A DNA stretch of 64,000 nucleotides, from contig NZ_CP108006.1 of assembly GCF_036127095.1 (NCBI RefSeq), forward strand, positions 6,377,501 to 6,441,500, read 5' to 3'. The stretch is from Streptomyces sp. NBC_00335. GTDB lineage: Bacteria > Actinomycetota > Actinomycetes > Streptomycetales > Streptomycetaceae. A model generated the notes under the pieces. The model was not told where the DNA came from, searched no databases, and saw only the letters and a program-made list of their open reading frames with translations. How positions within the stretch are numbered: the stretch's first letter is position 1; each line of letters starts with the position of its first letter. Of this stretch, positions 48,131-56,969 are shown piece after piece. A program made the translations under genes and the position numbers.

Positions 48131-49528
48131 ATGCTCCCCTCCCACATGATGTTGAGCTGCCTGCTGGGCGCCGCGCTGCTCGCTCCCGTCCCCCTCGGGG
48201 CCGCCGACGGCCCCGTCCCCGACGGCCGCACCGTCGACTACCGCGGGCTGCGCCTCACCGTCCCCGCCGACTGGCGGGTCGTCGACCTCGACCGGAACCC
48301 CGACGCCTGCCTGCGCCTCGACCTGCCCACCCTCTACCTCGGGCACGCCGGCGCCCAGGGCGAATGCGGAGCCGCCCGCGCGGCCGCCCCCCGCTCCGAC
48401 ACCCTGCACCTGGAGCCGCTCGACGGGGCCCCGCCGCGCGCCGACATCCCCACCGTCGGGGGCGACGAGGGCGACCCCCTGCCCAAGGTCCGGGGCGACA
48501 GCAACGAGATCCGCTACGCCCTGCGCCGCGCCGGGGTGATGGCCACCGTTTCCTACGGGTCCACCCCCGAGGCCGTCCGCGCGGTCCTCACCCGGGCCCG
48601 CGCCCTCACACCCCCGGCCGCCCCCGGCCCGGTCCCCGTCGATCCGGTCGGCACCGTCGGCGGGGGTCCCCGTACCACCGTCCAGACGCCCTTCACCGGC
48701 GAGGGCTTCGACGCCTGCACGGCCCCCACCCAGCGCACCATGAACGCCTGGCGGACCGACTCGCCCTTCGGCGCCGTCGGCGTCTACATCGGCGGCCGCG
48801 CCCGCGCCTGCGCCCAGCCGCAGCTCACCGCCGGATGGGTGAGCCGGCAGGCCGAGGCGGGCTGGCACCTCATGCCGATCTGGGTCGGCCCCCAGCCCTG
48901 GAACAGCTCCTCCACGGGGCTGTCCACCGACCCCTCGGAGGCCAACGACCAGGGCCGGGCCGAGGCCGAGGGCGCGGCCCACGCGGCCGCGGCACTGGGC
49001 CTGGCCGAGGGCACGGTCCTCTACAACGACCTGGAGAACTACTCGGACCGGGCCACCTGGGACGCCCCGGTCGTCGCCTACCTCACGGCCTGGACGGTCC
49101 GCCTGCACGAACTGGGCTACGGCGCCGCCGCCTACGTCGCGGCGAGCTCCGGGGCCAAGGCGCTGAGCGCCCACTACGCCCAGGCCCCGGACGCCATGCC
49201 CGACGTGCTGTGGGTGGCCCGCTGGAACGGCGCCGCCTCCGTCACCGACGCCGACCTGGGCCTGCCCGCCGGTACGAGCCAGTGGACGGGGGGCCGCCGC
49301 GCCCACCAGTTCCGGGGGGACCACGACGCCACGTACGGGGGCGTGACGCTCAACATCGACCGGAGCTGGCTGGACGTCGGCGCGCAGACCCCGGCCCCGG
49401 CCAAGGCCCCGAAGGCCCCGAAGGCCCCGGGCAAGACGCCCAAGGCCCCGAAGGCCTCGGGCAAGACCCCGGCCAAGGTTCCGGCCAAGGCTCCGAAGGT
49501 CCCGGCGAAGACCCCGGCCAGGGTCTAG
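48131..49528 (+). CDS. Secreted DUF1906 (glycoside-hydrolase-like) protein
   Basis: A 465-residue exported protein. The signal peptide is MLPSHMMLSCLLGAALLAPVPLGAADG. A mid-region variable domain leads to the DUF1906 barrel (GFDACTAPTQRTMNAWRTDSPFGAVGVYIGG, GWHLMPIWVGPQPWNS, GTVLYNDLENYS with Asp and Glu, VLWVARWNG, AHQFRGDHDATYGGVTLNIDRSW). The family resembles GH25-like lysozymes such as Rv2525c. The C-terminal tail is a Lys-Ala-Pro repeat (AKAPKAPKAPGKTPK-like), probably to bind the negatively charged cell wall. Confidence 0.88.
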   Translation: MLPSHMMLSCLLGAALLAPVPLGAADGPVPDGRTVDYRGLRLTVPADWRVVDLDRNPDACLRLDLPTLYLGHAGAQGECGAARAAAPRSDTLHLEPLDGAPPRADIPTVGGDEGDPLPKVRGDSNEIRYALRRAGVMATVSYGSTPEAVRAVLTRARALTPPAAPGPVPVDPVGTVGGGPRTTVQTPFTGEGFDACTAPTQRTMNAWRTDSPFGAVGVYIGGRARACAQPQLTAGWVSRQAEAGWHLMPIWVGPQPWNSSSTGLSTDPSEANDQGRAEAEGAAHAAAALGLAEGTVLYNDLENYSDRATWDAPVVAYLTAWTVRLHELGYGAAAYVAASSGAKALSAHYAQAPDAMPDVLWVARWNGAASVTDADLGLPAGTSQWTGGRRAHQFRGDHDATYGGVTLNIDRSWLDVGAQTPAPAKAPKAPKAPGKTPKAPKASGKTPAKVPAKAPKVPAKTPARV

Positions 49529-49547
49529 TGCCGTGACCAGCACGGGC

Positions 49548-50069
49548 TCAGCCCGCCGCGGGCTCCTCGCGGGCCGGCTCGTCGTCGTTGCCCCGGCGCA
49601 GGGTGCGCAGCCCGTGCTCCGGGGTCCACGAGCGGACCACCAGGTCGTCGCCCTCGACGCCGACGTGCACCACCTCCGTCAGCTCGGCGCGGAACAGGTC
49701 GAAGGGGTGCGGGGTGTCGTTCTCCTCGGCCTCCTCCGCGTACCGGTGGAGCTCGGGCTGCTCCACGATCTCCACCGCGCGCCCGGAGATCCGTACGTCC
49801 CCGTCGGGCATGGTCTCGCCGGCGCCCGGGTTGGTGTGCAGGGCGAAGCGCCCGTCGCGCCGCAGGTCCTTGCCCTTCATCGAACCCGGCATCATGCCCA
49901 GCCACAGCTCGCCGCCGCGGATCTCGACGTTGAGTCCGGTCGCGCGCGGGGAGCCGTCCTTGCGCAAGGTCGCCAGGACGTGGTGCGGGAACTGAGCGAA
50001 GCGGGCCTGTACGGCCGCCGCGAAGTCCGGTTCCGCCTTTTCGAATACGGCCCAGTTGTTCGTCGTCAT
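49548..50069 (-). CDS. Pyridoxamine 5'-phosphate oxidase-like (split-barrel) protein
   Basis: A 173-residue flavin or F420-binding split-barrel protein: ARFAQFPHHVLATLRKDGSPRATGLNVEI, LWLGMMPGSMKGKDLRRDGRFALHTN, DVRISGRAVEIVEQ. Such actinobacterial proteins reduce or oxidise unknown substrates with FMN or F420; the cofactor cannot be told from the sequence. Convergent with the DUF1906 gene. Confidence 0.82.
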   Translation of the reverse strand: MTTNNWAVFEKAEPDFAAAVQARFAQFPHHVLATLRKDGSPRATGLNVEIRGGELWLGMMPGSMKGKDLRRDGRFALHTNPGAGETMPDGDVRISGRAVEIVEQPELHRYAEEAEENDTPHPFDLFRAELTEVVHVGVEGDDLVVRSWTPEHGLRTLRRGNDDEPAREEPAAG

Positions 50070-50105
50070 ACGTCCATCAAAGCGCGAGGGGGTGACAACC
50101 GCCGG

Positions 50106-50834
50106 TCAGGCGCGCACGATTCCCGCCGCCCGGGCCGCCGCCAGCCAGCCCGGGAACTCCCCGACCAGCCGGTCGTACAGCTCCGGGTCGGGGACGGTCC
50201 GCGGGTCCGGGCCGGCGTGGAAGTAGCCGGCGTTGTCCACGACCCGCTTGGCCGGGACGGGCAGTTCGTCCAGCCGCCGCAGGAAGTCGAACTGTGAGCT
50301 GCGCGTGTTGCCGAAGCCGACGAACTGCCAGAAGAGCGGCAGCCGGGCCGCCTTGCACAGGTACCTCTCGGCGGCGAGCTTGTTGATGGGACCGCCGTCG
50401 GTCTGGAAGACGACGAGCGCCGGGGCGGTCGACCCCGAGTCCAGGTAGTGGTCGATCACCGCGTCCATCGCCGCGTGGTAGGCCGTCTTGCCCATGTGGC
50501 CGAGGCCGGCGGCGATCGCGGTGACCCGCCCCTCGTGGCCCGCGAGGGAGATTTCCTCCAGCGCGTCGACCTCCGTGGAGAAGAACACGACGGGTACGCG
50601 GGCGTCGTCGTCCAGGTGCGCGGACAGCCCCAGCACCCGGTCGGCGAGGGCCTGCACGCTGCCGTCGTCGTAGTACGGGCGCATCGAGCCGGAGTAGTCG
50701 AGGACCAGGTACACCGCGGCGCGTCCGCCCTCCAGGCCGTGCTTGCGGAGCGAGGTCCCGGCGCTCTTGTACAGGCTCACCAGCGCCGGGGCGGTCTCTT
50801 CGATCTTCCGGAGGTTTATCGCACTGCCCGTCAT
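50106..50834 (-). CDS. VWA-domain protein (TerF/TerY-like)
   Basis: A 242-residue von Willebrand factor A domain protein. AAVYLVLDYSGSMRPYYDDG is the MIDAS motif DxSxS, and VFQTDGGPINK the second metal loop. SGTS-type companion motifs and the length match VWA proteins of stress/tellurium-resistance operons. No ter genes are adjacent. It is 36 nt from the PNPOx-like gene on the same strand, so co-transcription is possible. Confidence 0.85.
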   Translation of the reverse strand: MTGSAINLRKIEETAPALVSLYKSAGTSLRKHGLEGGRAAVYLVLDYSGSMRPYYDDGSVQALADRVLGLSAHLDDDARVPVVFFSTEVDALEEISLAGHEGRVTAIAAGLGHMGKTAYHAAMDAVIDHYLDSGSTAPALVVFQTDGGPINKLAAERYLCKAARLPLFWQFVGFGNTRSSQFDFLRRLDELPVPAKRVVDNAGYFHAGPDPRTVPDPELYDRLVGEFPGWLAAARAAGIVRA

Positions 50835-50885
50835 GGGCCGAGCGTACGACAGCGGCCGTTCCCCGTGCCCCCGGTCGCCGGCGCG

Positions 50886-52076
50886 TCACCCGGTCGGGAG
50901 GAACCCCAGCCGGGCCGCCAGCCGTTCCCTGTGCGCGGAGGGAGAGCCGAAGAGCTGGGCCGAGCCGTGGGCCCGTTTGAAGTACTCGTGCGCCTCGTGC
51001 TCCCAGGTGATGCCGATGCCGCCGTGCAGCTGGATCATCTCGCCCGCCACGTACGCGTAGGCCTCCGAGCAGGCCGACTTGGCGGCGGCCGCCAGGTCCG
51101 GGGCCGCGTCGGCGGCGGCCGCCGCGAGCGAGAGCGAGCGGGCCCCCTCCACCGCGGTGTGCAGGTCGGCGAGCCGGTGCTTGACCGCCTGGAAGGAGCC
51201 GATCGGCCGCCCGAACTGCACCCGCTCCTTCGCGTACCGGACCGTCGCCTCCAGCGCGCGCGCCGCCGCCCCCGTCTGCTCGGCGGCGAGCGCCGTGCAG
51301 GCCAGGTCCCGGACCCGGGCGAGGACCCCCGCGCCGTCGGCCGAGAGCAGCCGGGCCGGGGTCCGGTCCAAGGTCAGCTCCGCGAGGGGGCGGGTGCGGT
51401 CCATCGTGGACCGTACGGTGAAGGCCGCCGGCGCGGCGAGGAGCTCGAACAGCCCGAGCGGGCCGGTGTCCCGGCCCGCGCCGGGGGCCGGGGCCGTCCT
51501 GGCGAAGGCCAGCAGCAGGGACGGTTCCGCCGGCCCGGCCAGGACGTACCGCTTGGTGCCCGTGAGGAGCCAGTCGGAGCCTGCCGGCTCGGCCCGGGCC
51601 GCGAGCTCGTGGGCCTCCCAGCCCCCGCGCGGGACGCCGGGCCCGGGCGCGGCCCCCGTCACGGGCCCGCTGCTCGCCCCCGGGTCCGGATCGGCCTCCC
51701 GGGAAGGCCGGGGCGCCTCCCCGCCGGCCGGGGACTCCGCCCAGGCCAGGGCGCCCACGACCGTGCCCTCCGCCAGGTGCGGCAGGTGCTTCGCGCAGGC
51801 CTCCCGGTCGCCGGACGCGAGCAGCGCCCCCACGGTCAGCACCGCCGAGCCCAGGTACGGTACGGGGCTCAGCGCGCGCCCCAACTCCGCCATGACCACC
51901 CCGACTTCGGCCTGCCCGCAGCCCAGCCCGCCGTACTCCTCGGGGACCGCCAGCGCGGCGGCGCCGATCTGCGCCGTCAGCGGAGCCCAGGCCGTGTGGC
52001 CCGGGTGGCGTGCCAGGACGGCCCGTACCGCGTCCCGGAGTTCTTCGTGCTCCGCGGTCGGCTCCAGCGGCCTCAT
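50886..52076 (-). CDS. Acyl-CoA dehydrogenase, partner-type (lacks standard catalytic Glu motif)
   Basis: A 396-residue protein with the N-terminal helical and C-terminal ACAD domains (ALAVPEEYGGLGCGQAEVGVVMAELG, RVQFGRPIGSFQAVKHRLADL, MIQLHGGIGITWEHEAHEYFKRA). The usual C-terminal TSE/SDE-IQ catalytic stretch is absent. Steroid-degrading ACADs often form two-subunit complexes in which one subunit lacks parts of the active site; that may apply here. It overlaps the FadD3-type ligase by 4 nt. The middle contains an Ala/Gly/Pro-rich insertion (about residues 120-160). Confidence 0.87.
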   Translation of the reverse strand: MRPLEPTAEHEELRDAVRAVLARHPGHTAWAPLTAQIGAAALAVPEEYGGLGCGQAEVGVVMAELGRALSPVPYLGSAVLTVGALLASGDREACAKHLPHLAEGTVVGALAWAESPAGGEAPRPSREADPDPGASSGPVTGAAPGPGVPRGGWEAHELAARAEPAGSDWLLTGTKRYVLAGPAEPSLLLAFARTAPAPGAGRDTGPLGLFELLAAPAAFTVRSTMDRTRPLAELTLDRTPARLLSADGAGVLARVRDLACTALAAEQTGAAARALEATVRYAKERVQFGRPIGSFQAVKHRLADLHTAVEGARSLSLAAAAADAAPDLAAAAKSACSEAYAYVAGEMIQLHGGIGITWEHEAHEYFKRAHGSAQLFGSPSAHRERLAARLGFLPTG

Positions 52077-53737
52077 GCCGACTCCCCTCGCGCCGTGCGG
52101 CGCAGCTCCGTCTTCAGCAGCTTGCCGCCCGCGTTGCGCGGGAGCTCCTCCAGCCGGGTGAACCGGCGCGGCACCTTGAAGTTGGCCAGTCGTTCCCGGG
52201 TCCAGGCGGTCAGCTCCTCGGAGGTGACCGGCCCGGTGGTGACGACGTAGGCCACCCCGACCTCGCCGAGCCGCTCGTCGGGGGCGCCGACGACCGCCGC
52301 GTCGGTGATGGCGGGGTGGGTCAGCAGCACGTTCTCCACCTCCGCCGGATAGGCGTTGAAGCCGCCGACCACGTACATGTCCTTCAGCCGGTCGGTGATG
52401 GCGAGGTAGCCCCGCCCGTCCAGCACGCCGATGTCCCCGGTGCGCAGCCAGCCGCCGGGCAGTACGGCTTCGGCGGTGCTCGCCGGGTCGTCCAGGTAGC
52501 CGGGGGTGACGTGGTAGCCGCGGACCTGCACCTCGCCCGGCTCCCCGGCGGGCAGTACGGCGCCGAGCGGGTCGGTGATCCGTACCTCGGTGTCCGGCAG
52601 CGGCGGGCCGACGGTGTGGGCGAGGGTCCAGGCGTCGGCGTCGGTGGGGCAGACGGACACGACCCCGCCGGACTCGGTGAGCCCGTACGCGGTGAACACG
52701 TCGGGCGCCCCCAGTTCGCCGCGGATCTCCTCGACGAGGGAGGTGGGCACCGAGGCGGCTCCGGTGCCGGCCAGGCGCAGTGCGGACAGGTCGTGGGCGG
52801 CCCGCGCCGGGTGGCGGATCAGGCCGTGGAAGACGGTCGGCGGGCCCATCAGGCAGGTGACGCGCTCGGCGGCCATGCGGTGCAGGATGCGGTCGGTGTC
52901 GTAGACGGCCTCGGGGAGCATGGTGACCCCGCGCAGGAGGCAGGCGAGCACGCCCGCCTTGTAGCCGAAGGTGTGGAAGAAGGGGTTGACCAGCAGGTAG
53001 CGGTCGCCGGGGCGCAGGGAGACGAGGCCGGACCAGGAGGCGTAGAGCCGGACGGTCTGGCCGTGGGTGGTCATCACCCCTTTGGAGCGGCCGGTGGTGC
53101 CCGAGGTGTAGAGGACGTCGCTGAGGTCCCCGGGGCGTACGGCGGCCGCGCGCGCGGCCCGCTCCGCTTCGGGGACGGCCTCGCCGGCCTGCAGGTACGC
53201 CTCCCAGGAGACGCTCCCGGGCGGGCCGTCGGCACCGGTCGGGAGGCTCTTCTCGCGCCCGTCCCGCAGGATCACCGTCGAGGCGAGCGCCCCGAGGGCC
53301 TCGCCGGAGGCGTGCAGGTCGCGGGCGTAGTCGGTACCGAGGAACCCGCGCTCGGTGAACAGGACGCGGGCGCCGCTGCGCCGGATGATGTCGGCGGCCT
53401 CGGCGGGCTTGTAGCGGGTGTTGACCGGTACGAGGACCGCTCCGGCGCCGACCGCGCCGAGGGCGGCGGTGATCCACCGGCGGCTGTTGGGCGCCCAGAT
53501 CGCGACCCGGTCGCCGGGGCGGATGCCGTGGGCGATGGCGGCGCGGGCGGCCGCGGAGATCTCGGCTGCGAGGCGGGCGAAGGTCCAGCGGACCTCTCCG
53601 TCGGCGAGCGCCTCGCGCTCCCCGTACGCGGCGGCGGCGTACTCGGGGAGCCGGGCGAGCGTGGCGGGCGGCTGCGGCAGCGGCTGCGCCTGCGGCTGTT
53701 GCTGTTGCTGTTGTTGAGGCGGGGGTGGTGGTGGCAT
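52073..53737 (-). CDS. fadD3: FadD3-type acyl-CoA ligase (HIP-CoA ligase-like) with a Gln/Pro tract
   Basis: A 554-residue AMP-forming CoA ligase. TSGTTGRSKGVMTTH is the P-loop, YGLTES the A5 motif and GWLRTGDIGVLDGRGYL the hinge region; LPRNAGGKLLKTELR has the C-terminal Lys. NPFFHTFGYKAGVLACLLRG matches FadD3 proteins that activate 3aalpha-H-4alpha(3'-propanoate)-7abeta-methylhexahydro-1,5-indanedione. The first 22 residues are a run of Pro and Gln encoded by CAA/CAG repeats. AGGGAGGG is the ribosome binding site. Confidence 0.85.
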   Translation of the reverse strand: MPPPPPPQQQQQQQPQAQPLPQPPATLARLPEYAAAAYGEREALADGEVRWTFARLAAEISAAARAAIAHGIRPGDRVAIWAPNSRRWITAALGAVGAGAVLVPVNTRYKPAEAADIIRRSGARVLFTERGFLGTDYARDLHASGEALGALASTVILRDGREKSLPTGADGPPGSVSWEAYLQAGEAVPEAERAARAAAVRPGDLSDVLYTSGTTGRSKGVMTTHGQTVRLYASWSGLVSLRPGDRYLLVNPFFHTFGYKAGVLACLLRGVTMLPEAVYDTDRILHRMAAERVTCLMGPPTVFHGLIRHPARAAHDLSALRLAGTGAASVPTSLVEEIRGELGAPDVFTAYGLTESGGVVSVCPTDADAWTLAHTVGPPLPDTEVRITDPLGAVLPAGEPGEVQVRGYHVTPGYLDDPASTAEAVLPGGWLRTGDIGVLDGRGYLAITDRLKDMYVVGGFNAYPAEVENVLLTHPAITDAAVVGAPDERLGEVGVAYVVTTGPVTSEELTAWTRERLANFKVPRRFTRLEELPRNAGGKLLKTELRRTARGESA

Positions 53738-53834
53738 CGGACCCTCCCTACTTGACGAGCGAGCGTGGGCGGTATCCAATCACAGGTGTTTCGGTTAGGC
53801 ATATACCTAGTAGAAATAATCAGGGAGGGTTCTC

Positions 53835-54416
53835 ATGAGGGAGGAAGCCATGTCCGACATGAAGTCGGTCCTGTCCAGCTTCTGCACCGGTGTCGCCGTC
53901 ATCACGGCATGCGGAGCCGACGGCCGTCCCGTGGGGATGGCCGTGCAGTCCTTCTCGTCCGTGTCCCTGGATCCGCCGCTGGTCTGCTTCTGCCCGGCGC
54001 GCACGTCCACCACCTGGCCCCGGATCCAGGCGGCGGGGGCCTTCGCCGTCAACATCCTCGCCGCCGACCAGCAGGAGCTGTGCCGCCGGTTCGCCGTGAC
54101 CGGGGGCGACAAGTTCGCCGGGGTCCCCTGGCGGGCCGGCGGCAACGGCGCGCCCCTGCTCGACGGGGTCCTCGCCACCGTCGAATGCGGCGTGGAGGCC
54201 GTCCTGGACGGCGGCGACCACGCCATCGCGCTGGGCCGGGTCACCGCCCTGACGGCGCACCGCGAAGGGGCGCCGCTGCTCTACTTCCGGCGCACCTACG
54301 GGCGCTTGCCGGGCTTGCCCGGCGCCGAGTCCGGGTCGGGGGACGCGCCGCGCGCCCTCTCCAGCTCCGCGATGTCGTCGAGCATGGCCCCCGCGAGGTC
54401 GCGCTCGGAGGCGTAG
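53835..54416 (+). CDS. Flavin reductase-family protein (HsaB/HpaC-like)
   Basis: A 193-residue split-barrel flavin reductase: LSSFCTGVAVITACGADGRPVGMAVQSFSSVSLDPPLVCFCPA, FAVNILAADQQELC, HAIALGRVTAL. Normally such proteins end near LLYFRRTYGRL; here 35 further residues are read across the 3' end of the opposite-strand padR gene. The start may be this ATG or the one 15 nt later; both have GGGAGG upstream. It probably supplies reduced FMN to the downstream LLM enzyme. Confidence 0.85.
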   Translation: MREEAMSDMKSVLSSFCTGVAVITACGADGRPVGMAVQSFSSVSLDPPLVCFCPARTSTTWPRIQAAGAFAVNILAADQQELCRRFAVTGGDKFAGVPWRAGGNGAPLLDGVLATVECGVEAVLDGGDHAIALGRVTALTAHREGAPLLYFRRTYGRLPGLPGAESGSGDAPRALSSSAMSSSMAPARSRSEA

Positions 54417-54934
54417 TACCGCTCGGCCCACTTGAGGGTGAGCGTCGGGTACGCCCACGAGGCCTCTTCCCTGGCCCCGTCCGCGTCGGCCACCGCGCGC
54501 CGCCGCATCTTCTCCGCGAACTCCTGGTGCTGTACGAGGACTTCGCGCATCTGCTCCGGCTCCAGCAGGTGGCCGAGCCACAGCCGCAGCATCGGCCCGT
54601 GCTTGAGCACCGGCGGGTCGACGGGTGCCTCGCGCGCCCAGCGCCGTACGGCCGTCATGCCCTCCTCGGTGATCCGGTACACCCGCTTGTCGCGGGTGCC
54701 GGTCTCCTGGGCGACCATCCGCGAAGAGGCGTAGCCGGCCTTCTCCAGCCGCTTGAGCTCGCCGTAGATCTGGCTGAAGGACGGGCTCCAGTAGAAGAAG
54801 CGCAGCGACCAGTCCGACCACTTCTTCAGGTCGTAACCGGAGAGCTCCTCGCCGAAGGAGAGCAGCCCGAGCACCGCCCAGCTGGTCGCGGGGAGCGTGC
54901 GGCCGTTCGCCTCTTCTGTCGCCTCGTTCGTCAC
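54296..54934 (-). CDS. PadR-family transcriptional regulator
   Basis: A 212-residue protein. PATSWAVLGLLSFGEELSGYDLKKWSDWSL and FSQIYGELKRLEKAGYASSRMV form the PadR winged helix, followed by VYRITEEGMTAVRRW. Residues about 110-190 form the dimerising helices. It is convergent with, and overlaps by 121 nt, the flavin reductase gene and is divergent from the LLM monooxygenase gene, whose promoter region holds palindromes. It probably represses these genes in response to a phenolic or steroid-like ligand. GTG start. Confidence 0.9.
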   Translation of the reverse strand: MTNEATEEANGRTLPATSWAVLGLLSFGEELSGYDLKKWSDWSLRFFYWSPSFSQIYGELKRLEKAGYASSRMVAQETGTRDKRVYRITEEGMTAVRRWAREAPVDPPVLKHGPMLRLWLGHLLEPEQMREVLVQHQEFAEKMRRRAVADADGAREEASWAYPTLTLKWAERYYASERDLAGAMLDDIAELERARGASPDPDSAPGKPGKRP

Positions 54935-55013
54935 GCAGCGCAGTCTACGACCGGTCTTCGCGGCGCCCTTCCCCCGGCGGGGTATGACTGCTAGAAGTAT
55001 TCCTATTCGAAAT

Positions 55014-55045
55014 ACATCACCGATGTGCCGTGCGCAGCGCACGGC
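55014..55045. promoter_or_regulatory. Two palindromes in the PadR-LLM intergenic region
   Basis: ACATC-ACC-GATGT (55014-55026) is followed immediately by GCCGTGCGC-A-GCGCACGGC (55027-55045), perfect 9-bp arms, just before the LLM ribosome binding site. The first has the ATGT/ACAT symmetry seen in PadR operators. Confidence 0.55.
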
Positions 55046-55058
55046 TGGGAGGCACCCC

Positions 55059-56189
55059 GTGAAGTTCTCGATGATCTTCGAGGCGCAGCTCGTCGACCCG
55101 ACGCCCGAACGCGAGCGCCAGGTCATCCACGACTGCGTCGAACAGGCCGTGTTCGCCGAGGAGATGGGCTTCGACCGGATCTGGGCCGTGGAGCACCACG
55201 CCCTCACCCAGTACGCCCACATGAGCGCCTCCGAGATCTTCCTGACCTGGGTCGCCGCCCGGACCCAGAAGATCCGCATCGGCCACGGCGTCGTCACCAT
55301 GCCCTTCGGCTACCAGCACCCCGTCCGCGTCGCCGAACGCGCCGCCATGCTCGACGTGCTCTCCGGCGGCCGCGTGGACATCGGCGCCGGCCGCGGCGCC
55401 ACCCGCCAGGAGATGTCCATGTACGGGGTCCGCCCCGAGGACACCTACCCGCAGATGGAGGAAGCGCTGCGGATCTTCTCCTCCGCCTGGCGCGAGGAGA
55501 AGTTCGAGTGGCACGGCTCCATCGACATCGGCCCCGGCGCGATCCTGCCCCGCCCCGTCCAGGACCCGCACCCGCCGCTCTTCATGGCCTGCTCCAAGCA
55601 CGACACCCTCAAGCTCGCCGCCGAACTGGGCATCGGAGCGCTCGTGATGGGCTTCGCCGGCGCCGACGACGTCCGCACCATGCGCAAGGTCTACGACGAG
55701 GCCATCGCCACCCGCAGCGGCGACCGCTTCGTCTCCACCGAGGTCAACGACCACCTCTCCGCACTCTGCCCCACCATCGTCCTCGACGACGCCGAACGGG
55801 CCCTGCGCCTGGGCACCCGCGGCCAGCGCTTCTTCGCCGAGTCCATCGCCCACTGGTACGGCAACGCCCCCGAGCCCACCGGCTACTCCGAGGACGAGAC
55901 CGCCGAGGAGCACGTGGCCGCGCTGGACAAGGGCCGCGAGGAACTGGTCGCCAGGCTCCACGAGGCGAACATCCCGGCCCGCCCCATAGACACCGGCACC
56001 TACAACGCCGAGCATGCCTACGGCAACGCCCAGACGGCCATCGCCTACGTCGAGCAGCTGCGCGAGATCGGCGTCGACGAGGTCATGTGCCTGATCCAGA
56101 TGGGCACCGTCCCGCAGGAGGCCTGCATGGAGACCATCCGCCAGTGGGGCGAGACCGTCATCCCGCACTTCCGCGCCCTGGAGGGCTGA
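55059..56189 (+). CDS. LLM-class flavin-dependent oxidoreductase
   Basis: A 376-residue bacterial-luciferase-like barrel: MKFSMIFEAQLVDPTPERERQ, EEMGFDRIWAVEHHALTQYAH, RIGHGVVTMPFGYQHPVRVAERAAMLDVLSGGRVDIGAGRG. The family uses reduced FMN and O2, or F420. Proximity to a flavin reductase favours FMNH2. GTG start, with GGGAGG upstream. It heads a run with an SDR and a hydrolase downstream. Confidence 0.9.
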   Translation: MKFSMIFEAQLVDPTPERERQVIHDCVEQAVFAEEMGFDRIWAVEHHALTQYAHMSASEIFLTWVAARTQKIRIGHGVVTMPFGYQHPVRVAERAAMLDVLSGGRVDIGAGRGATRQEMSMYGVRPEDTYPQMEEALRIFSSAWREEKFEWHGSIDIGPGAILPRPVQDPHPPLFMACSKHDTLKLAAELGIGALVMGFAGADDVRTMRKVYDEAIATRSGDRFVSTEVNDHLSALCPTIVLDDAERALRLGTRGQRFFAESIAHWYGNAPEPTGYSEDETAEEHVAALDKGREELVARLHEANIPARPIDTGTYNAEHAYGNAQTAIAYVEQLREIGVDEVMCLIQMGTVPQEACMETIRQWGETVIPHFRALEG

Positions 56190-56192
56190 CCG

Positions 56193-56969
56193 GTGAACAC
56201 CTCCCTCGACGCCGAGGTCCTCAACGCCGAGGTCCTCAACGCCAAGGTCCTTAACGGCAAGGTCGTCGTCATCACCGGCGCCGGACGCGGCCAGGGCGCG
56301 GCCGAGGCCCGGCTGTGCGCCGAGGCCGGCGCGCGGGTCGTGGTCACCGACATCCGGGAGGAGGAGGGCCGCGCGGTGGCCGCCTCCCTCGGTGACCAGG
56401 GGCTGTACGTACGCCACGACGTGGCCGACGCCGACAGCTGGGCGGAGGTGGTCCACGAGGCCGTACGCGCCTTCGGCACGGTCTCCGCCCTGGTCAACAA
56501 CGCCGCGCTGTGGCGCACGGCCCACGTCGAGCGCCAGGGCCTCGAAGACTTCGAAGCCCTGCTGCGCGTCAACCTCCTCGGACCGTTCCTCGGCATCCAG
56601 GCGGTGGCCCCGGTGCTGCGCGCCGCCGGCGGCGGCTCGATCGTCAACGTCTCCTCCACCGCCGGACTGGTCGGCATCCCGGGCCACGCGGCGTACGGCT
56701 CCACCAAGTTCGCCCTGCGCGGGCTGACGAAGTCGGCCGCACTGGACCTGGCGGGGGACCGGATCCGCATCAACTCCGTGCATCCGGGGGCGATCGACAC
56801 CCCGATGGTCAGCGAGGCCGTCGCGGGACGGGATTGGTCGCACCTGCCGCTGGGGCGGATCGGGCGGCCCGAGGAGGTCGCGGAGCTGGTCCTCTTCCTC
56901 TGCTCGGACGGGTCCTCCTACATCACGGGCGCGGAGTTCACGGTCGACGGCGGGATGACCGCGCGATGA
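56193..56969 (+). CDS. SDR-family oxidoreductase with N-terminal tandem repeat
   Basis: A 258-residue classical [20 protein letters not shown] is the cofactor motif, [10 protein letters not shown] the NNAG-like motif, NVSSTAG with the catalytic Ser, and YGSTKFAL the YxxxK. The C-terminal [10 protein letters not shown] is typical. The N-terminus contains AEVLN in near-identical tandem 15-bp units ([18 protein letters not shown]) before the fold. It starts at GTG 3 nt after the LLM stop, and an ATGA overlap links it to the next gene. Confidence 0.9.
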   Translation: MNTSLDAEVLNAEVLNAKVLNGKVVVITGAGRGQGAAEARLCAEAGARVVVTDIREEEGRAVAASLGDQGLYVRHDVADADSWAEVVHEAVRAFGTVSALVNNAALWRTAHVERQGLEDFEALLRVNLLGPFLGIQAVAPVLRAAGGGSIVNVSSTAGLVGIPGHAAYGSTKFALRGLTKSAALDLAGDRIRINSVHPGAIDTPMVSEAVAGRDWSHLPLGRIGRPEEVAELVLFLCSDGSSYITGAEFTVDGGMTAR

